Shown in pieces: positions 5,523 through 6,008 of a stretch of 6,008 nucleotides of DNA; the first letter of the stretch is position 1, and each line of letters opens with the position of its first letter. This stretch comes from an uncultured Muribaculaceae bacterium (GTDB lineage: Bacteria > Bacteroidota > Bacteroidia > Bacteroidales > Muribaculaceae). The stretch covers positions 1-6,008 of the forward strand of contig CAJUIT010000037.1 in assembly GCA_910586565.1 (NCBI GenBank). The letters are read 5' to 3'. The position numbers were made by a program, and so were the translations under genes. The notes below the pieces were generated by a model, which did not search any database, was not told the DNA's origin, and saw only the letters and a list, made by a program, of their open reading frames with translations.

Positions 5523-5611
5523 TACCATGATGGTCGTTAGGTCGACTCGTGGATATATGTTGCATCCATGTAAAACTCGTGGTTTAAATATCATGTATTC
5601 AATCATGAATA
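5523..5611 (+). other. 3' flank of the LRR gene with short repeats
   Basis: The 8-bp sequence ACTCGTGG occurs twice, at 5545-5552 and 5575-5582, exactly 30 bp apart. A small hairpin ATTCA/TGAAT lies at 5597-5610. No promoter matching TAnnTTTG with a -33 partner is visible, so the structured segment that follows may be the 3' end of the LRR transcript. Confidence 0.35.
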
Positions 5612-5851
5612 GGCATCCTCACTTCGGGTAGAACCACCGACGTGAGGCTCTGCCGCAAAACGGTAAAACGGTTCAGTGCTGCTGTGACAAGCCTGTGTAT
5701 GTGCATTCTTACTATCGCTTCCGGTTCGGTCGATGGGAATTTGTAAGACAGCACTGCCGAAGATGGCCTCGCAAGAGGAAATCAGTCGCTTAAAAAAGTT
5801 CAAAGTATTCTTCCCCGACTCACAAGGTCGGGGTTTCGTTATTTGATTTTT
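5612..5851 (+). ncRNA. Second structured RNA segment (3' UTR or separate RNA), unknown class
   Basis: Several well-formed helices lie here in order. Hairpin 5617-5647 pairs CCTCAC with GTGAGG and, past one mismatch, TCGG with CCGA. A long stem pairs CGG + CAGTGCTG (5669-5671, 5674-5681) with CAGCACTG + CCG (5749-5759). It is capped by TCTTAC/GTAAGA (5707-5712, 5743-5748), ATCG/CGAT (5714-5717, 5731-5734) and CCG/CGG (5721-5729). A CCTC-GCAA-GAGG hairpin with a GNRA tetraloop sits at 5767-5778. A terminator hairpin closes it. The order of a closing stem, a large internal loop and a capped long arm resembles the general shape of 6S RNA, but no sequence match supports that. An open minus-strand frame over 5603-5869 is best explained as a shadow of this conserved-looking structure. 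Confidence 0.55.
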
Positions 5852-5852
5852 T
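5813..5852 (+). terminator. Intrinsic terminator after the second structured RNA
   Basis: CCCCGAC (5813-5819) and GTCGGGG (5827-5833) form a perfect 7-bp stem with a 7-nt loop, followed by TTT, a C, and further T-rich sequence up to a run of six T residues at 5847-5852. It would end transcripts coming from the LRR gene or from the structured segment. Confidence 0.75.
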
Positions 5853-5870
5853 AGCGGGGGCTGCGACATT

Positions 5871-5898
5871 TACCCTTAAGAAATTTTAAACTTGGGTA
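5871..5898. repeat. Small AT-rich hairpin
   Basis: TACCC (5871-5875) pairs with GGGTA (5894-5898), and AAG (5878-5880) with CTT (5891-5893) beyond a two-base bulge. Its role is unknown. Confidence 0.35.
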
Positions 5899-5934
5899 GA
5901 TTTTTAATATTGCAATCGGGTTTTGCGGCTGCCT

Positions 5935-5972
5935 TTTTTTACTATGCGCCGTAAGCGGCGCATAGTAAAAAA
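5935..5972. repeat. 17-bp perfect hairpin with T-run before and A-run after
   Basis: ACTATGCGCCG (5941-5951) and CGGCGCATAGT (5956-5966) pair perfectly around a TAAG loop. The six T residues before and six A residues after extend the stem to 17 bp. On either strand the T-run comes before the hairpin and the A-run after it, the reverse of a standard bidirectional terminator. It could be a protein-binding site, a repeat-element copy or a transposon remnant. Confidence 0.8.
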
Positions 5973-5995
5973 GCTGTGTTTAGGATAAAAGTTCA

Positions 5996-6003
5996 TACAT
6001 TTG
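5996..6003 (+). promoter_or_regulatory. Possible -7 promoter element for a gene right of the window
   Basis: TACATTTG fits TAnnTTTG exactly. No TTTG or TTG lies 19-21 bp upstream, so the promoter would be weak or activator-dependent, and the gene it would serve is outside the window. Confidence 0.4.
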
Positions 6004-6008
6004 CCAAA

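Noticed and set aside
5527..5631. Plus-strand 34-codon ORF after the LRR gene
   Set aside because: It is short, lacks features, and runs into the hairpin at 5617-5647.
5603..5869. Minus-strand 88-residue frame
   Set aside because: It spans the structured RNA and the terminator hairpin and has no recognisable domain. It deserves one protein search, but the RNA folding explains it better.
5941..5966. Hairpin as a bidirectional intrinsic terminator
   Set aside because: On both strands the T-run precedes the stem and an A-run follows, the opposite of what intrinsic termination needs.

Overview
The window fits a gut-type Bacteroidales bacterium, perhaps near the Muribaculaceae or Prevotella lineages. 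This rests on three things: promoters of the Bacteroidetes form (TTG/TTTG, about 20 bp, then TAnnTTTG), start codons without clear Shine-Dalgarno sequences, and a secreted BspA-type leucine-rich repeat protein with a C-terminal tail like the type IX secretion sorting domain. The species cannot be fixed from the sequence.

Positions 1-81 are the 3' end of a 5S rRNA and a strong terminator, so an rRNA operon enters from the left on the + strand. Positions 82-655 appear to lack genes and lie between convergent units. They hold a patchwork of repeats: an A-rich simple repeat, two inverted copies of a 27-bp palindromic element, an imperfect 31-bp inverted pair built of 9-bp units, and a 40-bp tandem repeat (three copies).

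Positions 656-2920 are a minus-strand operon read from right to left: ABC-transporter ATPase, six-helix membrane protein (4-bp overlap), then a short GntR/YtrA-family repressor. A well-formed promoter lies at 2913-2944. A 20-bp dyad over the likely transcription start is a good candidate for the repressor's operator. The leader of about 165 nt contains a possible 19-codon hydrophobic ORF.

Positions 3139-3490 contain the most notable feature: a promoter, about 315 nt of non-coding sequence with many nested helices and a possible long-range pseudoknot, and a U-tract terminator. It reads as a stand-alone structured RNA, or as the leader of what follows. Next come a 98-residue protein I do not recognise and, 7 bp later, a 558-residue BspA-like LRR protein. 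Both genes look AT-richer than the ABC operon, which suggests an acquired cassette.

After the LRR gene, 5612-5851 forms a second structured, probably non-coding segment ending in another terminator. A long perfect hairpin (5935-5972) and a possible promoter -7 element (5996-6003) close the window. Whether the two structured RNAs and the two-gene cassette form one functional unit is inference.
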